Source: Meloidogyne chitwoodi (Eukaryota; Nematoda; Chromadorea; Rhabditida; Meloidogynidae). Taken from it: 64,000 nucleotides of DNA. Both the position numbers and the translations under genes were made by a program. The stretch is taken from positions 2,542,001-2,606,000 of the forward strand of contig JACZZP010000005.1 in assembly GCA_015183035.1 (NCBI GenBank), read 5' to 3'. The notes under the pieces are model-generated. The model did no database searches, had not been told where the DNA came from, and was given only the letters and a program-made list of their open reading frames with translations. Positions 43,908 to 54,709 of the stretch are shown piece by piece (the stretch's first letter is position 1; each line of letters opens with the position of its first letter).

Positions 43908-44168
43908 ATCATTAACGTCAAATTACTCCAAAAGCTCAAGAATAAAACATATGCTTATTAAAAAGATAAATAAATAATTATATACTTTGCAAAGTATAAT
44001 TTTACAATTCTCAAATAATAAAGCATAAGAAAAAATGAGAATTTTAGATATTTTTGTTTCGATTAAGCGCTGATTAAAATTTTAAAAATTATCAGTATTT
44101 TGTATTTTGTGATTTAAAATGAAAAAATGTAAAAAATAATAAATAATCGACATTTATAAAAAAATAAT

Positions 44169-44200
44169 TTAGCCTAAGTCCTGCTTGGCTTACAAAAATA
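44169..44200 (-). repeat. Dispersed covarying hairpin, copy 26
   Basis: AGCC-AAG / CTT-A-GGCT with bulged A after ATTTTTGTA. Confidence 0.6.
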
Positions 44201-45563
44201 TTATTTAAAAGAAATAGATGAAGAAAAACTCTAAACTTATGTTAGATTTATTCGAATTATTAAAATTAATTTAAAATAGAATTTTAATACTTTGTAAAAA
44301 TAAAAAAGTTCTTTAAAGTTGGAAAATATTGTTTAAAAAATACATATTTTGTCACTGAACAGTATAGATTAGCTTATTTCAAAAGAAAAATAGATAAAAG
44401 AAAGCTTTGTGTTTTAAAACGTTTTATATTGATGGATTTTACATAGAAAAGCGGAAAAAATAACGACAAGCTGAATGCCCTTTTTCCCTTGAGTTTATTT
44501 AAGTGAAAGGAACAGCCAACTGGTATTATTTGGGGATTATAGATAAATGAGATGTGTACAGCTTTGAATGGAAACCTTTGACGTCATTTATTCGCAAGGC
44601 AATTATTCGCTATTTATTGTTTTATTTGGACATTTTGGAATATTTACGTCCATTATACTGTTGAAAGTAAATACCAAAAGTGGAAGTGGCATTTGCTAGA
44701 ATAACAATTTTGCGGATTTTGCGGATTATTTTTGCGGACTTTTTTTTTTTGCGGACTACTTTTGTGGACATAAATTTCGAGTTTAAAATTTTCCTTATAG
44801 TTTAATTTCTTAATCTAAGCGCTTTCAAAAATACAAGTGAATAAACTGTAAAATCTGATTATTTTAAATTACAAATAATTAAAATATTTATTAAATTACA
44901 AATTTAAAAAAATAAATTTAAAAGTTACGTCAAAAAATTTTTTTAACATGTTTGTAAAATGAGCTCAATTATCAAGCACAGTTTCCGCTCTATTAATAGT
45001 TAAAATAAAATTAGGTATACATATTCATTTTATATCTAATTTTCTTCACACTAGTAAAAAAGGAAGCATACGAATAAAATGTAGCAATTAATTTTTTTGA
45101 AATTTTTTTTATGAACTTTCTTTTATTTCAAATAATTAAAAGCATGTGACATTTAAATATTTAATACAATTTGCAGGTGATTCTAACGTTCATTTAGCTG
45201 AAAATATTAAAGAAAGCAATACATATAATTGTTTTTAATTAATTTTGGTATTCATTCAATATTTTATTTAAATTTTTTTCCATTTTTTTCAATTTTTATC
45301 TTTGATTTTCAGTAGAAAAATAACATATTTACTACAATTTATTAATAAAATTCGTATTTGCCTCGAGGTATACTTATTTTTATTACTCTTTCACTTAAAA
45401 AGTTTATTCGTTTTACGTGTGTTAATTGTACTTATGTTAGTTTATTTTATTTTACATGTTTATATTCTCTTTTTTTAAAAAAGTTAGAAAAAGCTTTAAA
45501 GTTTAATTTTTTAAATTAATCTTAATTTAGCATTTTTTAAACTCATTTATTATTATTTTACTT

Positions 45564-47736
45564 ATGGGCAATTGCGAAAGTGGAGATCAGCAAAAAAATA
45601 GAGAAATTGATAAAAAATTGTATGAGGTTAATTTTTTATTAACTTAATTTTAAAATGGACATTCTTAAAATCACTTGTGAATTTATAAAAAATTTAAAAA
45701 AATTTGTCATGGAATAAAGCTTAAAGATTTTTAGCATTTATTTTTTTAAGGATTTTGAAGCACAGAAAAAGATTGTTAAACTTTTGTTATTAGGTGCTGC
45801 TGAGGGAGGAAAAAGTACATTGCTTAAGCAAATGAAGTAAGTTTTTACAATTTTTTTCAAAAATCAGTTGAAAAATTAATTTACGGTGCTCGTATTTCCC
45901 TCTCACTTTTTGCGCACACTTTTTGCAGAAATTTAAACTTTTTGGGGATTTGTTTTGACATTGATTAAATTAATTATTTTTTTAATAATACTACCATTAT
46001 TTATTAACTCAAAAATCTATTAAAAATATTTGTCAACAGAATAATCCATGACAACGGCTATAACGAAGAGGAAAGGTTAGAAAGGAGACAATTAATCTAT
46101 AACAATATTATAAATGGAGTAGAAACCTTAATAATTGCAATGCAAAATTTTGAATTGAAGTTTGCTAGCAGTGAAGTTGAGGTGAGACTTTAAATTAAAA
46201 AATCTTTAAAATTTTCCCCGACATTAATCATTTTGCTACTCTCAACTTGTAGCACCCCCAAATTTCAAATAGTTAAAATGATCTTCATGTAATCCTAAAA
46301 ATATTTTTACTTTTCTGTAAGATGTTTAAAATTATATTATTTTCCAATTTTAAATATAACTTTTCCAAGGGAACTTTGATTCTTTTCCAGGAACACATAA
46401 ATATTTTTGCAAACTGAAGCAGTGCTTCAGTTAAATTTATAAACAAAGAAAGATTAAAAAAGTCAATTTAATAAAAATAATTTAGGATTTAGCCTACAAA
46501 TTTCTTGAATATGAAGAAGAAAAATCAATGTTTTTTCCCGAATTGAAAAACACAATAGCGAAAATATGGGCAGATCCAATAGTTCAAAAGGAGATTTTAC
46601 CTCGAGGGAATGAATTTAATTTTTACGAAAGTTGTCCTTAGTAAGTTATTTGAAAGGAAAATTAAAGAAATAATTGTTAAAATCAAAACTTTGGGTCGAA
46701 AATTACTGGGCATGTTCTATTTTTTTTATAATTTTATCAAGCTTTCTCAATGCACTGGACAGAATATTTTCTCCAAATTATGTGCCAACAACTCAAGATG
46801 TATTAATGCTTAGAATTATTACAACAGGCATTATTGAGGTTATTTTGTAATTTATTTATTTTTAATTTTAAACGTATGAATTATTTTTAAATTGGTGTTT
46901 TATAAGCTTAATACATATAATTTCAATGTTTCTTCGTTCGTTTTTTTTTTTTGATTTATTTTTGCAAGTCATTTTATAAAAATGACTAATCTCAATACTA
47001 GCCAAAGTCTAATAATTCCAAAAGTTTTAATTTAAGCTAAAATTTGAAATCAAAAATGTCAATTTTCGTGTATTTGATGTTGGAGGACAACGAAGTGAAC
47101 GGAAAAAGTGGATACACTGTTTTGACGTTTATATTTATTTTTAAAGTTTAAAAATAATTAAAAAAAATAGGATGTTCATGCTATAATATTCGTCGTTGCA
47201 TTAAGCGAATTTGACCAAGTACTTTTTGAAGATATTAAAACCGTTAGTTTATTAAAAAATAATGTGGTAATATGAATTTAAATTTTATTCATTTTTAAGA
47301 ATCGAATGATTGAGTCACTTCGTTTGTTTCGTTCAGTGTGTAATTCACGTTGGTTCTACAATACAGCAATGATTCTTTTCCTGAACAAAAAAGATAAATT
47401 TGCTGAAAAAGTTAAAACAACCTCAATTCAATGTTTATTTAAAAATTATATTGGTAAATCTATAAAAAATTTTATTTTCAACATTATTTCAAAATTAAGG
47501 TCCTAACACATATGAAGACCAAATTAAATATATCGAAGAAAAATTTTCTAGTTTAAATTCAAATCCAAACAAAGCACTATTTATACATGAAACTTGTGCT
47601 ACTGACACAAATCAGGTAAAATTAATATCTTAAACTTAAATTTAAAATAAAATATCAACTTAAGATTCAATTGATACTCGAAAACGTTATCGATGTGCTT
47701 TTACGTAAAATCCTCCATGGTTATGGTCTTTATTGA
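45564..47736 (+). CDS. G protein alpha subunit, Gi/o-like, divergent P-loop
   Basis: Nine or ten exons join in frame from [10 protein letters not shown] at 45564 to HGYGLY before the stop at 47736. MGxxxS predicts myristoylation. Landmarks: P-loop GAAEGGKST (usual GAGESGKST), switch I LRIITTGI with the catalytic Arg kept, [16 protein letters not shown] with the catalytic Gln kept, FLNKKD and CATDTNQ. Two oddities stand out. The Gly equivalent to Ras Gly12 is Ala and the next variable position is Gly. The Cys four residues from the C-terminus, the pertussis-toxin site of Gi/o proteins, is Tyr. It would transmit receptor signals at the inner membrane, perhaps with altered GTP hydrolysis. It is a diverged paralog of the gene at 54710. 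Confidence 0.92.
46402..46434 (+). repeat. Dispersed covarying hairpin, copy 27
   Basis: Perfect ten-pair stem AACTGAAGCA / TGCTTCAGTT with a loop of a single base, after ATTTTTGC. Sense, in a G-alpha intron. Confidence 0.65.
46957..46990 (+). repeat. Dispersed covarying hairpin, copy 28
   Basis: Perfect nine-pair stem AGTCATTTT / AAAATGACT after ATTTTTGCA. Sense, in a G-alpha intron. Confidence 0.65.
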
Positions 47737-48124
47737 TTTATCTATTATATTTGTTTTTTTATATTTAAATTTTATATTTTTAAATATTGTTTTAAAATTC
47801 TTACTTTACGAGATTGACATTTTGATTTTTTAAACTCAAAACAAAAAATAAAGAAGGCACTTAAATTTATTAGATTTGTTGAAATATGCGAGAAGTTCAA
47901 AGTATTTATTTCTTTATTTTTAAGATTTTCTGAAAAAGCCTATTTTTTTCACTTTTCTTCCATGAAATATACGAATTTCTACAATATCAGACAATTTTAA
48001 AATTTTTTATCGAATGGAAATAATACTAAATAGAAAAATCTACTATCTCAATTTAAATCACAAATCTCTTTTCTTCAAACTTTGAAGGATTTTCTTTAAA
48101 TATTCTTTTCAAGCACAGCATCTA
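47737..48124. other. Spacer between convergent genes
   Basis: AT-rich; nothing recognised. Confidence 0.4.
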
Positions 48125-48756
48125 TTAAAAACAGAAAAAGCCGAAGCATTTTTTCTTTCTAGATTTTTTAATATTTGACTTCGGTTGCTTCGAATATGCT
48201 TCTACATGATCATATTCGTCTTCATCTTTCTCAATAATAGACTCCAAATTTTTTGTTGACATTGATTGTATTTCATGTTCCTTAATTATTTTATATTTTT
48301 TGAGTAATTGAAATTTTTGAATTTTGCCTGCTTAAAAAAATATCCTCAAAATGCATGAAGTTAGTCACTTAGAGACAAACGAAATTCGAAGGTTCAAAAT
48401 ACCTACTTTAACATGAGATATGTTGTTTTGTTGCATATCTTGTTTTATCGTTCGGCTTGATAAATGCACTCCATGATTGTCATACTTTCTTTTTGGCATT
48501 CCTCCAAACACTGGTGACTCATACCGAGTAAAATCGTTAAGTTGTATCCGATTTTGATCAAAGCCTTTTGGAACAGTATATTCGTCAGTATTCAGTGGTA
48601 AAGGATATTCTTCAATAGTATTCTTAAATATTTTTATATATTCTATTAAGTTTGAAGAAACTCGGGTATTTTATCAACATAATATACATACTCCAATACT
48701 CCGAATTTGACGCTAGTGTTCGTTCGATGGATTATATTCTTCAAGCTAACCATTTT
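48125..48756 (-). CDS. Hypothetical protein with polybasic, Cys/Phe C-terminus
   Basis: Exon 1 starts at about 48755 (MVSLKNIIHRTNTSVKFGVL). Exon 2, about 48625-48409, begins NTIEEYPLPLNTDEY and includes FGGMPKRKYDNHGVHLSSR. Exon 3, about 48331-48125, ends IKKSRKKKCFGFFCF. The exon 2 to exon 3 junction is in phase. The exon 1 donor is uncertain. There is no signal peptide and no known domain. The end, Lys-rich then Cys/Phe, resembles a lipid-anchored hypervariable tail, but it is not a CaaX box. Exon 1 has a head-to-head inverted relative at about 48785-48860. Confidence 0.45.
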
Positions 48757-48862
48757 TTATCTACGTATCTCTGTTATTTCTTCAAAAAATAGCCTGAAGC
48801 AATATCATCCATTGAACGATGACAATCGTGTCAAATTCGGAGTTTGTGGATATACATATTAC
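48690..48862. repeat. Head-to-head duplicated coding segment
   Basis: The minus-strand exon peptide SLKNIIHRTNTSVKFGVLEY resembles SLKQYHPLNDDNRVKFGVCG read on the plus strand from about 48786. The DNA arms (CTCCGAATTTGAC...) pair as an imperfect inverted repeat. The plus copy lacks the ATG. Confidence 0.6.
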
Positions 48863-48901
48863 TCAAGTATTGTTTCATTATTATTTAATAAAAATATTTA
48901 G

Positions 48902-50527
48902 CTTTTAAGATACATTATCAGAATATAAAAATTCGCTGAGAGTAGTTGGACATACCACCACAACCAATAGATAATTAAATAATAAATATAATAATATCAA
49001 ATTTGATAATAGCATTACTACTAGCGATTGGAGTTAAATTTAAAAATAATTAAAAAATAAATATTAAAATTTAAAAATAAAAATATTATTTAAATGCCTC
49101 TTAATAATAAAATTCAATGCTTTATGAAGAAATTGACTGAGAGGGCCATTAGGCAAATACTAACAATAAGACACCCCCGCCCGGGCAATTTACACCAACG
49201 CATAATTAAAAAAAATCAGATGGTTGTGGAGCGTAGGCAGAGTGTGTTTTGCCTCTGATTAAACTACAATAAGGACATGTGAAGTTTCTTTCAATTTTTT
49301 GTTCAGTTTTTTTTTCAAAATAATATAATTTTTAAATTAAAATAGAAAAAAGTCAATTCCGATAATTATTTTTAAAATAAATAATTTAATGTTTAAAAAT
49401 TATCAAACGATTCTTTAAATAGCTGAAAATATTAATTGAGAGAAAATATGAATGAAAACAAATCAACATATTTATTTGTACTTAATAATTTATTTTTTAT
49501 AATGTTTTAAATAATTTGTTTGTTCAGTTGTTTTGTCTAAGGTTTATAATTCCAGCAATTTTTATTAATTTATTCCTTGTTTTTTACTGTTTTATCCAGA
49601 AATTTGTTAGTTCCGTAGTTCTATTCTGAAACTGGAACTGCATAGTCCCGGAACTGGAACAGGAATTTTTTCATCACTGGTAAGGCAAAATCTGAAAAAG
49701 GTGAATCAAATTTAAAAGTTTAAGGAATTCTGTGGATTCGATACATATATTTTTTAATAGTAAAGCATTCTCGAAAAAGGGCATTTAGTAAAAAAAAGTC
49801 AATAAATTAAACATTAATCTATTTATAAAATATACAAAGCGCAACGCATGGCAATAAAAAATGGCATTTTGCCAGAATTACCTTTAAATTTTTTTACACC
49901 CTATCTATCTAAAAGCGCTCTAACACATGTTTTTCAGACTAGCATTCGCTGGGCGAGCTGCTGTTGATCTCAACTATAATGGAAATAAAAATTCTAACAT
50001 CTTTCATAAGTTCAGCAATATATTTAGGAAAGTGTAAAAAGAAGGAAATAAGTATAAAAATAAGCATCGTATATTTGAAAGTTTGAATATATACTGATTT
50101 CTTCGGAGAAACACTATTTTATTTTTTTAAATTTAGTGTTTTTAAGGATTACAGAATCCCCTGACTCTAAAAACTTATTTTTTTTATCAAAGGCATGTGT
50201 ATTAGGCATGAAAAAGCGACACAATCTTATGCCTTTCTCTTATTCTATCCTCTCTTACTTCTTTTCTTTGAATCCCATGTGAATTGAAGCTGCCACGCAT
50301 AATCTATTTTGAGGAATTAACACTCCCATTATGGCACTTTCTTTATTTTATTTATTAAAAATTTTTTTTTAATATTCTAAGGCCAAAACTTACCTTAATT
50401 TATCTAACGTTTTACAATAATTTAGGAAGATATAATTCTAGAGAAACCCTGAATCATCTCAGGCATAATATCTTATTTTAGTTTTATTTTTCAAATTTTT
50501 CATAAATTTTGAATTTTCAGATTAAAA
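48902..50527. other. Spacer with a GC-rich patch
   Basis: The patch at about 49135-49265 (ACACCCCCGCCCGGGC, GGAGCGTAGGCAGAG) stands out in AT-rich DNA. It could be an RNA gene or an old insertion. No family was recognised. The rest shows no gene. Confidence 0.35.
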
Positions 50528-51654
50528 ATGAGTAAATGCCTTAAGATATTAGTCTGTAATTTATTTTTCTTACATTTACTGCATTTTTGTTTTGTTGGAG
50601 GAATGTTTAGTAGGAGTAATTCTCATAATAGAGTTCATGTATGTTTATAATTTTATTTTTGTTTGTTTTTAAAGCTCGGAAATTGATTGTATACGTTTCA
50701 AACTAAAATTTTTTAAAAATAAAAAACACACTAAAAAATCATTAAGCAAAACAATTATTATTAATTAAAACTGAAGATTTTGTTCACGAGAATAATCGAA
50801 AAGTAATGAAAATTTTCAATCAATCAAATTTTGAAAATGGGGAACCTCATTGTGAAAAATGTAAATAATAATATTTTGAATTAATTTTTAAGCATGAAAA
50901 TAGAACTCGCCAACAAGCTGAACCGCTTGAAAATGTTTTAATTGGAGGACTCGCACCCCCATCATCTCCTGCAGATATATCACCAGAGGGTTCCCCTGTG
51001 AGTTCCCCTGTGCGTGTACCAACTTATTCAGACGATGAGGAAACAATTAGACGTAATGTGCTATATGGTGTAAATCCTACATTTACTGATCAAGATGGAC
51101 AAGAGGTAGACAAATAATATATAAATTAAGGAGAAAGAATAAAAAAAATAAAATTATTAAAAATTTTGAATTAAGGATCCACCTTATGACAGCAGCAGTG
51201 ATATTTCTCACTCTATAGCTAGTTCAGTTCCAAACTCTAGAGCTAGTTCACCACGAGAATACAATAATAATTTTAATCAATATTTTGCTCATATGGCAGT
51301 AAGTATAAACAATTTTAAAACAACCAAAAAGCAAATAACTTTTTAAAAATATTGTAAAATTGTAAATTTAAGTTTCTACTTTAAAAAGTGGTTAATTATC
51401 TAAATTAAAATTTATTTTAGTTAGTGAATGATGATCAAGGCGTGGGTTCCATCCATGTAGATAGTGAACAAGAAATTGATGACAATAATACAAATGTAGG
51501 AGCTGTTCCACATCTCGGTCGTAATCGTTTGAGACGTAATCATCGTGCTAATCGTGGACGCTTAAATCGCCGTAATCATGAAAATTCATCTTCAAGTCCT
51601 CGACAACATAATCACCGTACTCTCCGTAGAAGTGGTTCTATTAATCAACCCTAG
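50528..51654 (+). CDS. Secreted protein with Arg-rich C-terminus, unknown
   Basis: Exon 1 (50528-50638) gives MSKCLKILVCNLFFLHLLHF plus a signal cleavage region. Exon 2 (about 50891-51105) is Pro/Ser-rich with PPSSPADISPEGSP. Exon 3 (about 51176-51298) is Ser-rich. Exon 4 (51421-51654) is acidic and then strongly Arg/Asn/His-rich (GRNRLRRNHRANRGRLNRRN). It comes to about 225 residues. A possible extra exon at about 50779-50858 would break the frame and was left out. The mature chain looks disordered. Its basic tail could bind nucleic acid or act as a nuclear signal, which is inference. No known domain. Confidence 0.6.
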
Positions 51655-52409
51655 AAGCAAAATTCATTGACGGTAATTAGTAAATTCATTGCTTTTTTAC
51701 ATTATTTTGAACGCTTCTTTCTCATTTGTTGCATTTTTTATTCTTTCACCGAATTTTTTGACTTATTCCTTTAAATTTGTGAATTTTACAATTCTTAAAA
51801 TTTTTGGGAGAAGAAAAAATGCATATAAAAAGCGATTTTGATTTATTTATTCATACCATATTTTCTAAATATGTATTTGTTGTGCCTCATCGTAGTTTAT
51901 TTAATTCATACAATTATTTATATTATTTTTAGCTACTAACGTTTAACTATTTTGCATTTTTCCAACTTTAATGAAACTTCAACACATTCTGAAAATTGAA
52001 CTTTCCCATAATTTCAATGACTACTAGCAAACTTTTTATAAAATTATCAACTTTTTTAAATGTTTTTTGTTTAACTTTTAAATTTTTGATCTAAATTTTT
52101 TATTTTATTAAAGCTATCTGAACTTTTAAAAAATTTAAAATAAGGTGAGCTTTATCTCCTTCTATTTGTTCTCCCTGAAATATACTGGTTGAAGTAACTC
52201 TTCGCTTGGAATAGCAATGTGTCCGAATAAAAAATATTATTTTAGTATTAACAAATGTATTTTATTACAATTTAAAAATACAATTTTTGATGAGACAATA
52301 GAAATAAACCAAATTTTTTATCATTGAAGTTTAAGAAATGTACATAAATTTAATAAATGTGCATGATTTTTGTTCTTAATACTTTTTAAAAGGAAATTTC
52401 TTGTTCAAA
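51655..52409. other. Spacer between convergent genes
   Basis: AT-rich 3' regions; nothing recognised. Confidence 0.4.
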
Positions 52410-52866
52410 TCAAAGGTATACATAGTCTTTGTAAAGCGGCGTTTCATGAGTTGTTGTTTCAAACAAATTGTCATTTAAATTAATTATCTTTTTACCTTTG
52501 CCTTTTGTTTCAGTATTGCAATCCTTCTTGTTTTTGTTTTTATTATTATTTGCATCTCGCTTCTAGCAAAAATAAAAATTAAAAAAAAAATTGAATTAAT
52601 TTAGATTTGATGAACTAATTGAATTTTTTGAGAGAAAATTTACACTAATTTCTCATTATTTTTTGATTACTTTTCAGTGAAATTTACAGATATAAAAGAC
52701 TGAATCAATTGTACACTATTTAAACTTAATATTAAACCTTGCGGAAGAGTGCTTCAGGCCAATATTCAGGATCTTGTGCAGAAACTCCTTTAATATTTTC
52801 ATTTTTTATCAATCCAATAATAAAAAATAAAACAATAAAATAACTTAAAAATAATAATTTTTTCAT
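52410..52866 (-). CDS. Small secreted Lys/Asn-rich peptide
   Basis: Exon 1 (52866-52738) encodes signal peptide MKKLLFLSYFIVLFFIIGLI and a short mature start SAQDPEYWPEALFRK. After a phase-0 intron, exon 2 (about 52566-52410) encodes KRDANNNKNKNKKDCN and ends HETPLYKDYVYL. It comes to about 95 residues with a single mature Cys. The dibasic FRK-KRD junction spans the intron and could be a processing site, so a peptide precursor is one possibility. No family recognised. Confidence 0.58.
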
Positions 52867-54709
52867 TTTGAGGGGATAGAATTTAAATAAATATTAATTT
52901 ATTTTAAAAATGAAAGTTAAGCTTACTGACTTTTATTAATATTTTTACCCCATCCAACATGGTTGTGCTAAAACAAATAAAATATTTAAATAATCACGTA
53001 AAAAATTAAATACGTGTAAATTCAAAAAATTATTAAGGGTAAAATTCACCTTTTTATTTTAAAATTTCCACAGCTGGTATATTCTCAAATGTTGTATATT
53101 CTCAATTTAAAAAAAATTATTGCTTTTCAATTTTTAGTCAATAAATCGCTACTTTATTTTACCTGTTTCCATGGTTGTTTATTGTTACTTTTTAGCCTTA
53201 TTAATTTTGTTAAAAACATGGAAGTATTATTTTATACGAAAAAATTTAAAATTTTAAACGTATTTATATATTTATTTATATTTTTTATAAAATTATGTTT
53301 TATTTAATTAAGTTATATTTTTAGCATTCAATGTAAACGTGGATATTTTTGGAAACTAAAAAAGGTATAGAGACTAATAAATATATTTGTCTCGAATAAT
53401 GCTACACCCATATATAAAAAATCACATGAAATTTTATTTTTAAAAAACTCTTAATAGTATTATTTAAATCCGAAAACAACTTTTTTATCTTTGCAATTAT
53501 TAATTTATTTTATTTAATAAAACAAATGTTTGCACAAAAATGTTCTCAATTACCTACATAAATACATATAATTAATTTTTTATTCTATTCACCATTTAAT
53601 TTTTAATAACAATTATCTTATTATTATCTTGCTTCTTTGCAGTTCCAAAAATAAAGAAAATAATTTTTCATTTTATTTTTGCTAAAACAATAAATTCTTT
53701 TTAAGCCATATAAAACAATTAAAATAAAATTACTATGAATTATGCCATAATTAATTTTTGAGTAAAATTAAATAATTTAACATTTAAATAAATTCTATTT
53801 TTTGCTAGGGATTTATTTTCTATTTTTGGGAGAAAATTTCCTTTTTGTTATTTAAATCTAAAAATTCTATACAAAATACTTAAATATTAATTTAATCTAA
53901 AAAACTTATATATAAAAAATATAAATTTACATAGAACTAGTTCAATTATTTTATTTTATGGCATGAGGACGGCCAAGAATTTGTAGTCTAAGTAGGACCA
54001 TTAATCTTCCTCCTGATACTTAATAAAAGTAAAAAATTAAATTCCTTGTAACATTTATCCCCATATACTTTTTTGTATTTTAATATGAAACTAAATAAGG
54101 GTTTGATTTAAATTATTTATTAGTATATCCAATGCTTTTACCAATTGCTTAGGCTATTTTAGTAGGCTGGATTCAGGTTATTTTACTGTTCACTTTTACT
54201 CAGTTTTAATGTAAACCTTCATAAATAATTAAAAAATAAATTTAATTTTTGGTTTTTATTTCAATCATATTGCTTAACGTACTTTTATTCTTTTTTTTCA
54301 CAAGCCTTTCTACTAATTAGAATTGTTAAAGTTGTGTTACCATGACATTTACAATTTGATAAATATATTCTAGCCAATCTAATAAAAGTTGGGGGTTATT
54401 TTATTTACCTAATATCTAACTAAAACATTTCTGTTTAGAAAATGTTTATTCTAATGTTGTAACAATTTTTACTTGTCTTTATAAAATTTCATAACAATAA
54501 GTACATTTTTACTATGTAATTAAAATCGTAAACAGTAATAATTTGTAGTTAATAATTTAATTTAATGTATTTTAAATTATATTTTTCTAATCTTTTTCTA
54601 TTATTTTTTGGTTTATTGATTGTATTTAAATTGGTTTTTAATTTTTAAAATTTAAAAAGCATATTAAGCTCAAAATTTACCAAATAATTTAAATTCATAA
54701 AGATAAAAA
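52867..54709. other. AT-rich spacer
   Basis: No gene with splice or family support. The Phe/Tyr/Leu-rich frame near 53089 looks like chance. Confidence 0.45.

Larger units (their letters stand above)
43624..45563. other. AT-rich spacer with hairpins and GCGGAC tracts
   Basis: Two dispersed hairpins (43874, 44169). Around 44712-44760 a run of TTTTGCGGAC/TTTTGCGGAT units resembles the ends of Merlin-like elements. No gene was supported. Confidence 0.45.

Noticed and set aside
53089..53307. 72-codon plus-strand frame
   Set aside because: Aromatic and Leu-rich chance frame without supporting features.
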